Of a stretch of DNA of 64,000 nucleotides, positions 8,505 through 16,525 are shown in pieces (position 1 is the first letter of the stretch; each line of letters opens with the position of its first letter). Source of the DNA: 21-14-0-10-47-8 sp966211455 (GTDB lineage Bacteria; Bdellovibrionota; Bdellovibrionia; Bdellovibrionales; Bdellovibrionaceae); assembly GCA_966211455.1 (NCBI GenBank), contig CBIHNI010000007.1:1-64000 (forward strand), read 5' to 3'. A model generated the notes under the pieces. That model saw only the letters and a program-made list of their open reading frames with translations, did not search any database and was not told the origin of the DNA. The position numbers were made by a program, and so were the translations under genes.

Positions 8505-8810
8505 TTACCAGCTAGCCTTGGTGACACCTGGAAGTTTTCCATCCAGAGCCAACGCACGGAAGACCATACGTGACAGACCAAACTTACGGTAATTTCCACG
8601 AGGACGACCAGTCAATTGGCAACGAGTGATAACTCGGTTTGGATTGGTGTCACGAGGAAGGTCTTGAAGTTTGCGACGTGCAGTTGATCTTTCTTCGTCA
8701 GAAAGATTCATATCGATCGCCTTCGCACGAAGTTCCGCACGGTGTGCGAAATACTTCTTCGACTTTTCTTTACGTTTGTTATTTTTTACGATGCTTGCTT
8801 TACGTGCCAT
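8505..8810 (-). CDS. rpsN: 30S ribosomal protein S14, long zinc-free form
   Basis: uS14, 101 residues. This is the long (about 100-residue) form without the CxxC zinc knuckle; its C-terminal half carries NRCQLTGRPRG-like and KFGLSRMVFRALALDGKLPGV. Located between rplE and rpsH as usual, 10 bases after rplE. Confidence 0.98.
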   Translation of the reverse strand: MARKASIVKNNKRKEKSKKYFAHRAELRAKAIDMNLSDEERSTARRKLQDLPRDTNPNRVITRCQLTGRPRGNYRKFGLSRMVFRALALDGKLPGVTKASW

Positions 8811-8820
8811 TTTCTACACC

Positions 8821-9360
8821 TTACTTTCTGAACGGCATACCGAGGGCATCCAAAAGTGCCTTGCCGTGAGCATCTGTTTTAGCGCTAGTGCAAATTGTAA
8901 TGTTCATACCGCGTACTTTTTCTACGCGATCGTAGTTGATCTCCGGAAATACGATCTGTTCTTTCAGACCCATATTGTAGTTTCCACGACCATCGAACCC
9001 TTTGCTTGGCAAACCGCGGAAGTCGCGGACGCGAGGCAATGTCAAGGTGTTCAAACGATCCAGGAAGGCCCACATTTTCTCACGACGCAAAGTTACGCGA
9101 ACACCGATCGCCAAACCTTCACGCAATTTGAAGTTTGAGATCGCTTTCTTTGCTTTCGTGATAACTGCTTTTTGCCCAGTGATAGTTGAGATTTGCTCAA
9201 CAACTTCGTTCAAAATTTTTGGGTTCTGAACGGCTTCGCTGGTGCTAACGCTGATTACGATTTTTTCCAAACGTGGAACTTGCATTACGTTTTTCAGCCC
9301 CAATTGCTTTTGCAGAGAGGGAGCGAGTTCCTTTTGGTATCTTTCTTTCAAACGGTTCAT
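8821..9360 (-). CDS. rplE: 50S ribosomal protein L5
   Basis: uL5, 179 residues, binds 5S rRNA and contacts the 30S head. Family stretches KAKKAISNFKLREGLAIG, RDFRGLPSKGFDGRGNYNMG and the final DALGMPFRK are intact. Its ATG is only 13 bases beyond the rplN stop, leaving no room for rplX, which separates these two genes in nearly all bacteria. Confidence 0.98.
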   Translation of the reverse strand: MNRLKERYQKELAPSLQKQLGLKNVMQVPRLEKIVISVSTSEAVQNPKILNEVVEQISTITGQKAVITKAKKAISNFKLREGLAIGVRVTLRREKMWAFLDRLNTLTLPRVRDFRGLPSKGFDGRGNYNMGLKEQIVFPEINYDRVEKVRGMNITICTSAKTDAHGKALLDALGMPFRK

Positions 9361-9373
9361 TTCTCACCTCTCC

Positions 9374-9742
9374 TTACAACACTTCAGGAGCCAAAGAGAC
9401 AATCTTCACGAATGACTTCGCGCGGAGCTCTCTTGCTACTGGTCCGAAAATACGTGTTCCAACCGGTTCTTTCGCAGCGTTGATCAAAACCGCCGCGTTG
9501 TCGTCGAATCGGATATAAGAACCATCTGTGCGACGCAGTTTGTGAACTGTGCGAACAACAACGGCCTTAGCCACATCACCCTTTTTAACTTTTGCAGTTG
9601 GAAGGGCTTCTTTGATTGATACGATTACGATATCGCCAATTTGTGCGTATCGCTTTTTTGAACCGCCAAGAACCTTGATGCACATTACTTCTTTTGCACC
9701 AGAGTTATCAGCAACATTCATTCGGCTTTGCATCTGAATCAT
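9374..9742 (-). CDS. rplN: 50S ribosomal protein L14
   Basis: uL14, 122 residues, at the subunit interface. Begins MIQMQSRMNVADNSGAKEVMCI and ends VARELRAKSFVKIVSLAPEVL, full family length. Followed directly by rplE. Confidence 0.98.
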   Translation of the reverse strand: MIQMQSRMNVADNSGAKEVMCIKVLGGSKKRYAQIGDIVIVSIKEALPTAKVKKGDVAKAVVVRTVHKLRRTDGSYIRFDDNAAVLINAAKEPVGTRIFGPVARELRAKSFVKIVSLAPEVL

Positions 9743-9756
9743 ATGTCACCTTCCTC

Positions 9757-10029
9757 TTAGTTCTTCGCTGCTTCGACGATTTCCACAAGAGCCCAACGTT
9801 TCGTTTTGCTCAAAGGACGTGTCTCATGGATGCGAACGATATCGCCAATCTTCGCTTCGTTTTTCTCGTCGTGCGCTTTGAAGACAGAAGTACGCTTCAT
9901 GTACTTACCGTATTTAGCGTGGCGAAGAGTTCGGTAAATCAAAACGGAAATTGTTTTTTCCATTTTGTTACTGATGACTTCACCAACAACTTCAACTCGA
10001 CGACCGCGTGTATTCTCAGTCTGTTTCAT
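9757..10029 (-). CDS. rpsQ: 30S ribosomal protein S17
   Basis: uS17, 90 residues, an early 16S rRNA-binding protein with an OB fold. Core GEVISNKMEKTISVLIYRTL and the signature GDIVRIHETRPLSKTKRWALVEI are intact. ATG start, eight bases after rpmC. Confidence 0.98.
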   Translation of the reverse strand: MKQTENTRGRRVEVVGEVISNKMEKTISVLIYRTLRHAKYGKYMKRTSVFKAHDEKNEAKIGDIVRIHETRPLSKTKRWALVEIVEAAKN

Positions 10030-10037
10030 TTCAACCT

Positions 10038-10229
10038 CTACCTAGCGATCTTCTGAACCAGAGCCGTGTTTACACGAGCCAAGTTCTTTCGGATTTTACG
10101 AATTTCCAAAGGGTTGCCCAGCTGACCTAGCTGATTCTTCATTTTAGCGTCGAAGAGATCTGAGGTCAGAGTGGCTTTCTTCTTTTTCAGCTCAGTTGCT
10201 GACATGTCTTTTACGTCTGCGAATTTCAT
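10038..10229 (-). CDS. rpmC: 50S ribosomal protein L29
   Basis: uL29, 63 residues, two helices near the peptide exit tunnel and a docking site for trigger factor and SRP. LFDAKMKNQLGQLGNPLEIR and IRKNLARVNTAL match the family. ATG start, two bases after rplP. Confidence 0.97.
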   Translation of the reverse strand: MKFADVKDMSATELKKKKATLTSDLFDAKMKNQLGQLGNPLEIRKIRKNLARVNTALVQKIAR

Positions 10230-10231
10230 GA

Positions 10232-10639
10232 CTACTCCCGTACCAAGAAACGAGTTTTGAATGGAAGTTTATGAGCCGCACGCAAGAATGCCTCTTGAGC
10301 TTGTTCTTTTGTGACACCGTTCATTTCGAACAGAATCTTGCCCGGCAATACTTTTGATACCCAGTACTCTGGATTACCTTTACCAGAACCCATACGAGTT
10401 TCAGCAGGCTTCTTTGTTACTGGAACATCTGGAAATACGCGAACCCAAATTTTACCACCACGTTTGATGGAACGAGAGATCGCGATACGACCTGCTTCCA
10501 ACTGACGAGCTGTCAAACGACCGCTTTCAGTTGCTTGCAATGCAAAGTCACCAAAGCTCAGACTGCTTCCGCGGTCAGCAAGACCACGAGAGCGACCGAC
10601 AAACTGTTTTCTGCGTTTTACACGTTTAGGACTTAACAC
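10232..10639 (-). CDS. rplP: 50S ribosomal protein L16
   Basis: uL16, 135 residues, organising the A-site region of the 50S subunit. I set the start at the GTG at 10639 (VLSPKRVKRRKQF), since the family begins exactly there and GGAGG lies seven bases upstream; a longer frame to 10678 would lie inside rpsC. Consequently the first 14 bases overlap the end of rpsC, implying coupled translation. The signature GSGKGNPEYWVSKVLPGK is intact. Confidence 0.97.
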   Translation of the reverse strand: MLSPKRVKRRKQFVGRSRGLADRGSSLSFGDFALQATESGRLTARQLEAGRIAISRSIKRGGKIWVRVFPDVPVTKKPAETRMGSGKGNPEYWVSKVLPGKILFEMNGVTKEQAQEAFLRAAHKLPFKTRFLVRE

Positions 10640-11291
10640 GGCCCGCCTCCTCTGCTTCGCGAGCTGAAAGGATGTCACCTTTATAGATCCATACTTTCAT
10701 GCCGATGATGCCATAAGCAGTTGATGCTTCGGCTGTTCCATAGTCGATGTCAGCGCGCAATGTGTGAAGAGGAACGCTCTTCTCATTGTACCACTCTGTA
10801 CGAGCGATCTCTGCACCATCCAAACGACCTGATACTCGAACTTTCACTCCACGAACTCCGCCTTTGATAGCAGCGGCGATCGCTTTTTTCATAGCTCGAC
10901 GCCATGAAATACGTTTTTCCAACTGTTGAGCAATGCTTTCAGCAACCAAAGTTGCATCCACATCCGGCTTACGAACTTCTTGAATGCTCAAGAATACTTC
11001 GTTTGGAGTCAGCTTTTGTACTTCTGCTTTCAGAGTATCAATGCCTGTTCCTTTTTTACCGATCACAACGCCTGGACGAGCTGTGTGAATGATAACTTTC
11101 ACTTTTTTTGCTGCACGCTCGATTTCAATCTTCGCGATATTTGCATGCTTCAGTTTATCTTTCAGATACTTACGAAGCTTGATGTCTTCATGCAAATTTT
11201 CGTAATAAGGTTGGCCTTTCGCGTACCAGCGAGAGTCCCACGTACGAATTACACCAAGTCGGAGCCCAATTGGGTTTACCTTCTGTCCCAC
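10626..11291 (-). CDS. rpsC: 30S ribosomal protein S3
   Basis: uS3, 221 residues, at the mRNA entry tunnel with helicase activity in the family. KH domain (RPGVVIGKKGTGIDTLKAEV) at about residues 73-95 and the C-terminal S3 domain (RVSGRLDGAEIARTEWYNEK). GTG start at 11291, three bases after rplV. Its C-terminus overlaps rplP by 14 bp. Confidence 0.98.
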   Translation of the reverse strand: MGQKVNPIGLRLGVIRTWDSRWYAKGQPYYENLHEDIKLRKYLKDKLKHANIAKIEIERAAKKVKVIIHTARPGVVIGKKGTGIDTLKAEVQKLTPNEVFLSIQEVRKPDVDATLVAESIAQQLEKRISWRRAMKKAIAAAIKGGVRGVKVRVSGRLDGAEIARTEWYNEKSVPLHTLRADIDYGTAEASTAYGIIGMKVWIYKGDILSAREAEEAGRVKS

Positions 11292-11294
11292 TAA

Positions 11295-11627
11295 TTACCT
11301 CTCTTCCAATACGACATTGATGTGGCTCATTCTTTTACGAACGCCAGTCGCACGGCCTTGAGCACGAGGACGGAAACGTTTCATAACCGGCCCCTGATCA
11401 ACTGTGATTGTTTTTACGAAGAGCTTATCGAGGTCGATTGTTTTCTTGTAATCAGCGTTTGCTACTGCCGACTCAATGACCTTTTTAATCATCAAAGCTG
11501 ATTTCTTATTCAAGAAAGTCAGAGTTTTGATTGCTTCGCTTACATCTTTACCACGAACGAGGTTAGCAACCAGTCTTGCTTTCTGTTCACCAACTCGTGC
11601 GTAGATTAAACTTGCTTTAACTTCCAT
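11295..11627 (-). CDS. rplV: 50S ribosomal protein L22
   Basis: uL22, 110 residues, lining the exit tunnel through its extended hairpin (around TVDQGPVMKRFRPRAQGRATG), where macrolide-resistance changes occur in other species. ATG start at 11627, 15 bases after rpsS. Confidence 0.98.
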   Translation of the reverse strand: MEVKASLIYARVGEQKARLVANLVRGKDVSEAIKTLTFLNKKSALMIKKVIESAVANADYKKTIDLDKLFVKTITVDQGPVMKRFRPRAQGRATGVRKRMSHINVVLEER

Positions 11628-11642
11628 ACTTCACCTCGCGCC

Positions 11643-11939
11643 TTACTTCTTAGCCGCTGGAGCTGCAGCAGGACCTGCTTTTTTCTCCGCGTGACCATGG
11701 AAAGTTCGAGTGGGCGCAAATTCACCATATTTGTGACCAATCATGTTTTCAGTTACGTACACAGGAACGAACTTACGTCCGTTGTGAACTGCGAAAGTCA
11801 AACCAACTGCCTCAGGCAAAACCGTAGAACGGCGTGACCAAGTCTTGATGACCTTTTTGTCATTTTTTTGGATCGCATGATCAATCTTCTTCATCAGATG
11901 ATTGTCGATAAATGGACCCTTTTTAATTGAACGTGCCAC
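11643..11939 (-). CDS. rpsS: 30S ribosomal protein S19
   Basis: uS19, 98 residues, in the 30S head next to S13. MARSIKKGPFIDNHLMKKI start and the signature FVPVYVTENMIGHKYGEFAPTRTFHGH are present. GTG start at 11939. A short Ala/Pro/Lys tail closes the protein. Confidence 0.98.
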   Translation of the reverse strand: MARSIKKGPFIDNHLMKKIDHAIQKNDKKVIKTWSRRSTVLPEAVGLTFAVHNGRKFVPVYVTENMIGHKYGEFAPTRTFHGHAEKKAGPAAAPAAKK

Positions 11940-11948
11940 AGCTCACTC

Positions 11949-12767
11949 CTACTTACGTCTCTTGACGATGCTAGCGTCAGTTCGTTTGTTGTTACGAGTT
12001 TTGTAACCTTTGCTTGGCTGACCCCAAGGAGTTACTGGATGATGACCTTTACCCACGCCTTCACCACCACCGAGTGGGTGATCGACTGGATTCATCGCCA
12101 TACCGCGAACGCCTGGACGGATACCTCTCCAACGAGATTTACCTGCTTTACCAAGCTTGATGTTTTCATTGTCAGTGTTTCCAACCTGGCCGATTGAAGC
12201 GCGGCAAACTGACAGAACCAATTTCACTTCGCCAGATGGCAAACGAACTTGGCAGTATTGCCCTTCTTTCGAAACCAAAACCGCGCTCACACCTGCACCA
12301 CGTGCAACTTGAGCACCTTTGCCTGGTCGCAATTCTACGCAGTGGATAGTTGTACCAACTGGGATTGCATGCAAAGGCAAAGAGTTTCCTGGCTTGATGT
12401 CGGCTTTATCGCTCGACAGAACCTGGTCACCCACGTTCAAACCGATTGGCGCGATAATATATGCTTTTTGACCATCTACATAACCGATCAAAGCGATACG
12501 GCATGTGCGGTTTGGATCGTACTCGATCGCCAGAACTTTTGCTGGAACGTCAACTTTAGTACGTTTGAAATCAACCAAACGATAACGACGTTTGTGACCA
12601 CCGCCGATGTGGCGCATAGTGATCATACCCGTGTTATTGCGAGCAGCTGTTTTCTTAAGAGATTCGGTCAGTGACTTTTCAGGAGTCTTTTTAGTGATTT
12701 CCTTGAAGTCAAAACCCGTCGAATTACGACGAGCATGAGATGTCGGATTAAATACCTTGATACCCAT
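11949..12767 (-). CDS. rplB: 50S ribosomal protein L2
   Basis: uL2, 272 residues, needed for subunit association and peptidyl transfer. Contains the C-terminal signature region GVRGMAMNPVDHPLGGGEG with the conserved His used in peptidyl-transferase work in other species, then KTRNNKRTDASIVKRRK. ATG start, three bases after rplW. Confidence 0.98.
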   Translation of the reverse strand: MGIKVFNPTSHARRNSTGFDFKEITKKTPEKSLTESLKKTAARNNTGMITMRHIGGGHKRRYRLVDFKRTKVDVPAKVLAIEYDPNRTCRIALIGYVDGQKAYIIAPIGLNVGDQVLSSDKADIKPGNSLPLHAIPVGTTIHCVELRPGKGAQVARGAGVSAVLVSKEGQYCQVRLPSGEVKLVLSVCRASIGQVGNTDNENIKLGKAGKSRWRGIRPGVRGMAMNPVDHPLGGGEGVGKGHHPVTPWGQPSKGYKTRNNKRTDASIVKRRK

Positions 12768-12770
12768 GTC

Positions 12771-13049
12771 TTACGCTCCCTCAAACAGGGCGATCTTTTC
12801 GCCAGCCTGCAATTTGACGTAGGCTTTTTTCCAGTGAGGAACTTTGCCCATACCAAATTTGGTTTGTTTCGCATGTCCGCGGCAGACAGCTGTCTTTACG
12901 GACTGAACTTTTACTTTGAAATACTTTTCGACAGCTGAACGGATTTCAGTTTTGTCCGTGTCCAAAGCAACTTCGAACACATAAATGCCGGCAGCATTGT
13001 GATAAGTATTTTTCTCTGTAACCAGTGGTCGTTTGATAACTTGTTTCAT
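12771..13049 (-). CDS. rplW: 50S ribosomal protein L23
   Basis: uL23, 92 residues, docking site for trigger factor and SRP at the exit tunnel. KRPLVTEKNTYHN near the N-terminus and KTEIRSAVEKYFKVKVQSVKT in the middle match the family. ATG start, three bases after rplD. Confidence 0.97.
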   Translation of the reverse strand: MKQVIKRPLVTEKNTYHNAAGIYVFEVALDTDKTEIRSAVEKYFKVKVQSVKTAVCRGHAKQTKFGMGKVPHWKKAYVKLQAGEKIALFEGA

Positions 13050-13052
13050 GTA

Positions 13053-13676
13053 TTACTCCACCGTGCAGCGCTCAACGATAGAAGCCAAAGACTCCTTCGT
13101 GACCACAGCCGCATCATATTTCAACAAATCAAATACGTTCATGCCTTCAACGCCGAAGTATTTGAATTTTGGCAAATTGCTTGAAGCGCGTTTGAATTTG
13201 TCATCCGCTTTAGAGTCGATCAAAACTGCTTTTGACAGACCGAATGCTTTCAGGCGTTTTGCAAGTTCACCAGTTTTACCTTCAGATTTCATGTTCTCAA
13301 CAACGAAGAGCTTTCCTTCTTTGTTCAGATGAGAAAGAGCCATTTTCAGACCCAATTTACGCATCTTTTTAGGAAGGGCATATTCGTATGAACGAGGTAC
13401 TGGTCCGAAGAGCTTTGCTCCCCCTGGCATCAAAGGAGAACGAGTCGAACCCTGACGGGCATTACCAGTTCCTTTTTGCTTGAATGGCTTTTTACCACCA
13501 CCGCTAACCAATCCACGTGTCTTAACCATGTGAGTTCCAGCACGGCGCTTAGCCAATTGCCACTGAACCACTTCGTGAAGAACTTCTTTTTTAACTGCTG
13601 TTTCGAATACGTCCGAAGACAATTCAACAGTGCCAACTTTTTCTTTTTTCCAGTTCAAAACATTTGTTGATGCCAT
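13053..13676 (-). CDS. rplD: 50S ribosomal protein L4
   Basis: uL4, 207 residues, with the extended loop that reaches the exit tunnel (GGGKKPFKQKGTGNARQGSTRSP). In E. coli L4 also represses the S10 operon by acting on its leader; the long structured leader upstream of rpsJ here could serve a similar purpose, but that is inference. ATG start, two bases after rplC. Confidence 0.98.
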   Translation of the reverse strand: MASTNVLNWKKEKVGTVELSSDVFETAVKKEVLHEVVQWQLAKRRAGTHMVKTRGLVSGGGKKPFKQKGTGNARQGSTRSPLMPGGAKLFGPVPRSYEYALPKKMRKLGLKMALSHLNKEGKLFVVENMKSEGKTGELAKRLKAFGLSKAVLIDSKADDKFKRASSNLPKFKYFGVEGMNVFDLLKYDAAVVTKESLASIVERCTVE

Positions 13677-13678
13677 GA

Positions 13679-14359
13679 CTAGCCTCTCACCATTCTAACC
13701 AATGAGTTGCGAGCACCAGGAACTGGGCCTTTGACCATCAGTACGTTTTCTTCTGGGAGAACTGCAACAACCTGAACGTTACGCACAGTGATTGTCTCGT
13801 CTCCGTAATGACCAGGGAATTTCTTACCTGGCATAACACGACCTGGCCAAGTTCTGTTACCAGAAGAACCAGGACGACGGTGGAATTTAGAACCGTGAGC
13901 AGCAGGGCCCCCAGCAAAGTTCCAACGTTTCATAACGCCGGTGAAACCGTGACCTTTTGAAATACCGGTCAAGGCAACAAAATCACCCTTTTTCAAACTT
14001 TCGATTGAAACCTGAGCACCCAATTTTGCATCACTTGGAATTTCTTGGCGGATTTCGCGAACGAATTGCGCGCCAGTTTCCAAACCTGCTTTTTTGAAGT
14101 GACCTTCTTCAGATTTTGAAGAGTTTTTGGCTTTCTTCGGACGGCAAGCAACCTGAACTGCTGTGTAGCCGTCGTTTTCCTCAGTTTTAATCTGAGAAAC
14201 AACCCAAGGTTCATAACGAAGAACTGTTACAGGAACAGCTTCACCTTGTTCGTTGTAGATGGTGGACATACCTTCTTTGAAAGCATAAAGTCCGTTTAAT
14301 TTTACTCCGCCTGTTGAAGGCGTTGCTGCTTCCGCAGCATTTTCTGTTTGTTCGCTCAC
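13679..14359 (-). CDS. rplC: 50S ribosomal protein L3
   Basis: uL3, 226 residues, near the peptidyl-transferase centre. The signature GDFVALTGISKGHGFTGVMKRW and the loop HGSKFHRRPGSSGN are intact. An N-terminal extension of about 20 residues (acidic/Ala/Thr, MSEQTENAAEAATPSTGG) precedes the normal start of the family. GTG start at 14359 with a TAGGAGT site upstream. Confidence 0.97.
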   Translation of the reverse strand: MSEQTENAAEAATPSTGGVKLNGLYAFKEGMSTIYNEQGEAVPVTVLRYEPWVVSQIKTEENDGYTAVQVACRPKKAKNSSKSEEGHFKKAGLETGAQFVREIRQEIPSDAKLGAQVSIESLKKGDFVALTGISKGHGFTGVMKRWNFAGGPAAHGSKFHRRPGSSGNRTWPGRVMPGKKFPGHYGDETITVRNVQVVAVLPEENVLMVKGPVPGARNSLVRMVRG

Positions 14360-14371
14360 GACTTACTCCTA

Positions 14372-14689
14372 TCAGATCGCTGACAGTTTAATTTCAACAT
14401 CCACCCCTGCAGAGAGGTCGAGTTTCATGAGCTGATCGACAGTCTGCTGTGTGGGTTCTAAAATATCCAACATGCGTTTATGAGTACGAATCTCAAACTG
14501 CTCGCGGGATTTTTTATCCACATGGGGAGAGCGCAGGACAGTATAACGATTGATACGGGTTGGCAAGGGAATTGGTCCCGCAACGCGCGCACCTGTTCTG
14601 CGAGCTGTTTCAACGATTTCTTTCGTCGATTGATCGAGGAGTTTGTGATCGAAAGCCTTGAGGCGAATTCGAATCTTCTGGCTATTCAT
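14372..14689 (-). CDS. rpsJ: 30S ribosomal protein S10
   Basis: uS10 (also NusE), 105 residues; part of the 30S head and of the NusB antitermination complex. Start set at the ATG at 14689 (MNSQKIRIRLKAFDHKLLDQ) with AAGGAAG seven bases upstream; the frame stays open upstream but without homology. Signature GPIPLPTRINRYTVLRSPHVDKKSREQFE. First gene of the S10 operon, behind a 477-bp leader and promoter region. Confidence 0.98.
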   Translation of the reverse strand: MNSQKIRIRLKAFDHKLLDQSTKEIVETARRTGARVAGPIPLPTRINRYTVLRSPHVDKKSREQFEIRTHKRMLDILEPTQQTVDQLMKLDLSAGVDVEIKLSAI

Positions 14690-15166
14690 AAATGCTTCCT
14701 TCTTTGACTGCCATCTTTTGGGGGATCTCGCCGCTAAGCTACTGACTTTCCAGTCATTTCCCAAGAGTTCCCAGTCGGTTAAAATGCGCAAAGCACCCCA
14801 TTTCAGCCCTCCAAAAATTGCTGCCAAATCATCTATATTCGATTTGGTGCTCAATTTTTGGGACCTTAAAGGATGCTCCAACGAGATCGAGCGGCGAATA
14901 TGCTCTTGGTGTGCACGTAAAGTCAAAAGGAAATAAAGTATTTATAGAAATTCTTTTGACTCGAGAAAATCCGGAGCGCCTTTCAGGCTGAGAGTTTCAT
15001 CGGCCGAGCTGATATTTAAAACCTATGAAATAGTTTGCTCCTTATCGCTGAGAAGGCTGACTTAACCTTAACTATTACTTATAGCGAAATTTTTTCATGA
15101 TAGATTATCGTTACCGGGGAGATTATCTGGCCAGGTTTGGAAGCTCACAAGGGCACTCTTCTCTTG
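14690..15166 (-). promoter_or_regulatory. Leader and promoter region of the S10 operon
   Basis: A 477-bp gene-free stretch. Minus-strand features: the inverted repeat GTCAAAAG/CTTTTGAC (14922-14929 and 14953-14960) overlapping a candidate -35 box, and a leader hairpin TGACT-GGAA-AGTCA (14743-14756). If transcription starts near 14890, the leader is about 200 bases, comparable to the E. coli S10 leader controlled by L4. Between 14961 and 15166 I see no gene; the sensor kinase upstream ends without an obvious terminator. Confidence 0.5.
14897..14926 (-). promoter_or_regulatory. Candidate sigma-70 promoter for rpsJ
   Basis: Minus strand TTGACT, 18-base spacer, CATATT. The -35 matches consensus in five of six positions and the -10 in four of six. 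It lies about 210 bases before the rpsJ ATG. The -35 is the tail of an inverted repeat, so it may be regulated. Confidence 0.4.
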
Positions 15167-16510
15167 TCACAGATTAGCTGGATCAGCTTTTTTGCAAGGG
15201 AGAACAATTGTAACAATCGTCCCTTCATTCACTTTCGAGTGAATATTGAACTTCCCTTGTGCTGCTAATATGGTCTGCTTGGCGTGAAAAAGACCTAATC
15301 CACTTCCACTATCAGTACCATTCTTTCCCAACGAAAACCCTTTAGCTCCGATTTTCTCAAGATTTTCCGAAGAAATCCCTCTCCCATTGTCGACGATCAC
15401 GATACTAGCTGAATTCCGACTTATTGAGGAAGAAACTGTAATTACGCCCACTTTAGGAATCGCTTCAATAGCATTATTAAGAAGATTAGATAGAACTCTA
15501 CCGAACTCAACTGGGTCAATAATAGCAACATGCTCACTTAGTGATGGGCTAAATGACAATTGAAAATCAATACGGCTTCCAAACTGAGCTTTTTTTTCAT
15601 TTAAAATGGAGTTTAGACTTGAATATAGATCCGTATGCAATTCCTGTTGCGAAGTGCTCTTTGTTACTAGCCTTTCGGACTGAACCTTTTTCCCCTTTTG
15701 CAAAAGAAGATTGGCGATACTATTGATACGAGCCGAAACACTCGCAATAATTTCTCGCTTATCTTCGGGGATCTCGGGGGTAGCCGAAAGTACTATATTC
15801 AGTGCAGATAGAGGTGATCGAATATCATGAGAAACCTGTGCCGCCAAAGACGCAAATGCAGCCTCTCGTTCAAGCTCAATGGCAAGCATAGCTTTCGAAG
15901 CCAAGGTCTTTATAGGCAAGAAAGGTATTTCTTCAACTAGGCTATTACGGCCATAACCAATAACTAACTCTGCCTTCCGAATCGAGGATGCTACGGGCCA
16001 GAGAGAAAGCCCGAAAAGGGTCATTCCAATAATGGCGACAAGCATTCCCGCGAACGCCGAATTAAAGAAAATCTCTTTCTCTTCTGGCGAGACATAACAC
16101 TGATCAATACCAATTATTACTTGAAATCCGTTAATGGCGTCCTTAGGCAAAAAAGATCGTACCATACTCTTGGTACAGAATGACTCCACAACTCTACTAG
16201 AGAACCATTCAGCAAACTTAAAAGAAAATTTGTCACCACCTAGAATTGACACAGAAAGGATGCTGCGATTCTTAACTTGAGGGTGAGACATCAGTCGATT
16301 TAGCTCTTCCTGAGCCATATCAGCGGACTGCAGTCGAGCGAGAGCTAATGGACCTGACTCAATTGCACTGAACATTGTTTCGACTTCGCGAAGCTCAACC
16401 TCCTCAGCTACAACTGTGGATAATCGTTTTGAAATAGCAATACTTACCGCTAAAGCTAAGCAAAAACCCACAGAAATAAATAACAGAATTTTTTTATTTG
16501 TTATTCTCAA
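15167..16510 (-). CDS. Membrane sensor histidine kinase without adjacent regulator
   Basis: 447 residues. Membrane segment 1 at about residues 8-28, a periplasmic domain of about 120 residues (29-149) with no family I recognise, membrane segment 2 at 150-172, a linker, then a dimerisation/phosphoacceptor helix with SHDIRSPLS (His at 228), and an ATPase domain with the N box (LNNAIEAI), G1 (DNGRGIS) and G2 (GSGLGL). Start is TTG at 16510 with GGAG six bases upstream; there is no earlier ATG in frame after the gene before it. It is the last of four closely spaced genes, 15 bases after a periplasmic solute-binding protein. No response regulator is encoded next to it. The periplasmic domain may read the binding protein, as in LuxP/LuxQ-type pairs; this is inference. 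Confidence 0.88.
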   Translation of the reverse strand: MRITNKKILLFISVGFCLALAVSIAISKRLSTVVAEEVELREVETMFSAIESGPLALARLQSADMAQEELNRLMSHPQVKNRSILSVSILGGDKFSFKFAEWFSSRVVESFCTKSMVRSFLPKDAINGFQVIIGIDQCYVSPEEKEIFFNSAFAGMLVAIIGMTLFGLSLWPVASSIRKAELVIGYGRNSLVEEIPFLPIKTLASKAMLAIELEREAAFASLAAQVSHDIRSPLSALNIVLSATPEIPEDKREIIASVSARINSIANLLLQKGKKVQSERLVTKSTSQQELHTDLYSSLNSILNEKKAQFGSRIDFQLSFSPSLSEHVAIIDPVEFGRVLSNLLNNAIEAIPKVGVITVSSSISRNSASIVIVDNGRGISSENLEKIGAKGFSLGKNGTDSGSGLGLFHAKQTILAAQGKFNIHSKVNEGTIVTIVLPCKKADPANL

Positions 16511-16525
16511 TCCGAACTCCGCAAA

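Noticed and set aside
15121..15166. Terminator after the sensor kinase
   Set aside because: Only a weak ACAAG/CTTGT pairing and a CTGGCCAG palindrome, with no T run.
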